Assembly: GCA_963932145.1 (NCBI GenBank)
Contig: OZ010595.1
Location: 78,168,252 to 78,232,251, forward strand
Length of the DNA stretch: 64,000 nucleotides
Reading direction: 5' to 3'
DNA from: Acanthosepion lycidas
Lineage: Eukaryota > Mollusca > Cephalopoda > Sepiida > Sepiidae
Made by a program: the position numbers and the translations under genes. Numbering within the stretch: position 1 is the stretch's first letter; every line of letters starts with the position of its first letter. Positions 63,600 through 64,000 of this stretch are shown piece after piece. The notes beneath the pieces were generated by a model. It ran no database searches and was not told where the DNA came from. It worked only from the letters and a program-made list of their open reading frames with translations.

Positions 63600-63805
63600 G
63601 TTTCTGTCTTATCCATATAATCCATGGAAATGATTATATAACTAAATTAAATTAAATAATTAAATTATATAATTAAATTAAAAGCATTAATTCTGTTTCA
63701 TCGTCAAGTGAATTAATTCATAATTAAATTTGAAGTTTTTAGCTTCGGTTTTTAAAACATGGTAATTCCTGTGTAGCGAAGAAACCATATTTTAAATCAG
63801 TTAAT

Positions 63806-63860
<55 letters not shown>
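63600..63860 (-). mobile_element. Penelope-type terminal repeat, single, with (TA)n
   Basis: 'CTGTTTCATCGTCAAGTGAA', 'ACATGGTAATTCCTGTGTAG' and 'CGAAGAAACCATATTTTAAA' resemble the 34386-34660 and 47763-49188 ends. (TA)n at 63810-63859. Also 'GCGTTTCTGTCTTATCCATA' (63598) inverts 63472-63493 around the CA/TA array. Confidence 0.65.
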
Positions 63861-63864
<4 letters not shown>

Positions 63865-64000
63865 TTACTACATCATTTGCGTATTATTAGATGAAAATGC
63901 ATTTTGTACTAGTGCATTTATGTAAAGTATATGATGGAAAAACTCATATATGAATATAATATATTTTGTGATAAATGAATAGAAATGTGTTACATATCCA

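Overview
The window looks like intergenic or intronic DNA from a large, repeat-rich, AT-rich animal genome. The mix of many (TA)n arrays, several tRNA-derived SINE families, degraded non-LTR retrotransposons, Tc1/mariner relics and Penelope-like material suggests a mollusc, most likely a cephalopod such as an octopus. That assignment is inferred from style, not from a host gene. I found no convincing host protein-coding gene. Most long open frames are read-through of microsatellites or low-complexity purine tracts.

Layout. 0-4.2 kb: purine-rich (GAA/AAT-like) DNA, including a degenerate minisatellite of about 118 bp and a palindromic MITE. 4.3-12.6 kb: dense SINE/LINE mosaic with a 5S-rRNA/tRNA chimeric SINE nested in a LINE 3' end. 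13.1-13.8 kb: a 245-bp-armed inverted pair of a tRNA-headed element. 15.7-16.8 kb: a 1.15-kb repeat, related to copies at 1.3 kb (inverted) and 4.8 kb. 21-23.5 kb: pogo/Tigger-like remnant, a perfect 31-bp hairpin followed by a hammerhead-like fold, then a mariner (DD34D) transposase pseudogene. 26.2-27.7 kb: a GC-richer tandem satellite (about 245-bp unit) full of TTCG-loop hairpins. 28.3-34 kb: LINE 3' ends, one with a 36-bp minisatellite. 34.4 kb: a 130-bp-armed palindrome. 36 kb: dispersed reverse copies of the 26-kb satellite. 39-47 kb: another inverted tRNA-headed pair, a TATC array, a Tc1-like relic, SINEs, a possible solo LTR and a 406-bp element with 97-bp inverted ends. 47.8-49.2 kb: a 1.43-kb element with about 255-bp inverted termini around an intact 175-codon GIY-YIG endonuclease ORF of Penelope-like type. 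50.6 kb and 56.2-58.6 kb: R2-like LINE copies, each ending in (AAT)n. 53.9-54.6 and 58.8-59.2 kb: a second LINE family. 54.9-56.2 kb: possible decayed C2H2 zinc-finger exon. 59.6 kb: a compact CCAAT/E2F/TATA promoter-like block. 60.5-61.3 kb: a LINE C-terminus and a DDE transposase end. 62.2-63.2 kb: a LINE 3' end with the same 36-bp minisatellite.

How the parts relate: the most coherent biology is a set of Penelope-like termini (inverted repeats, hammerhead-like cores, GIY-YIG ORF) and a tRNA-headed short element that carries a similar CTGAAGA...GAAACG tail and repeatedly occurs as an inverted pair. Several SINE families share 3' ends with one another, which suggests shared LINE partners. 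The 26-kb satellite shares a tail motif with a SINE family. Local names used below (SINE-A to E, element F, LINE-X/Y/Z/R, S245, R1150) are mine.
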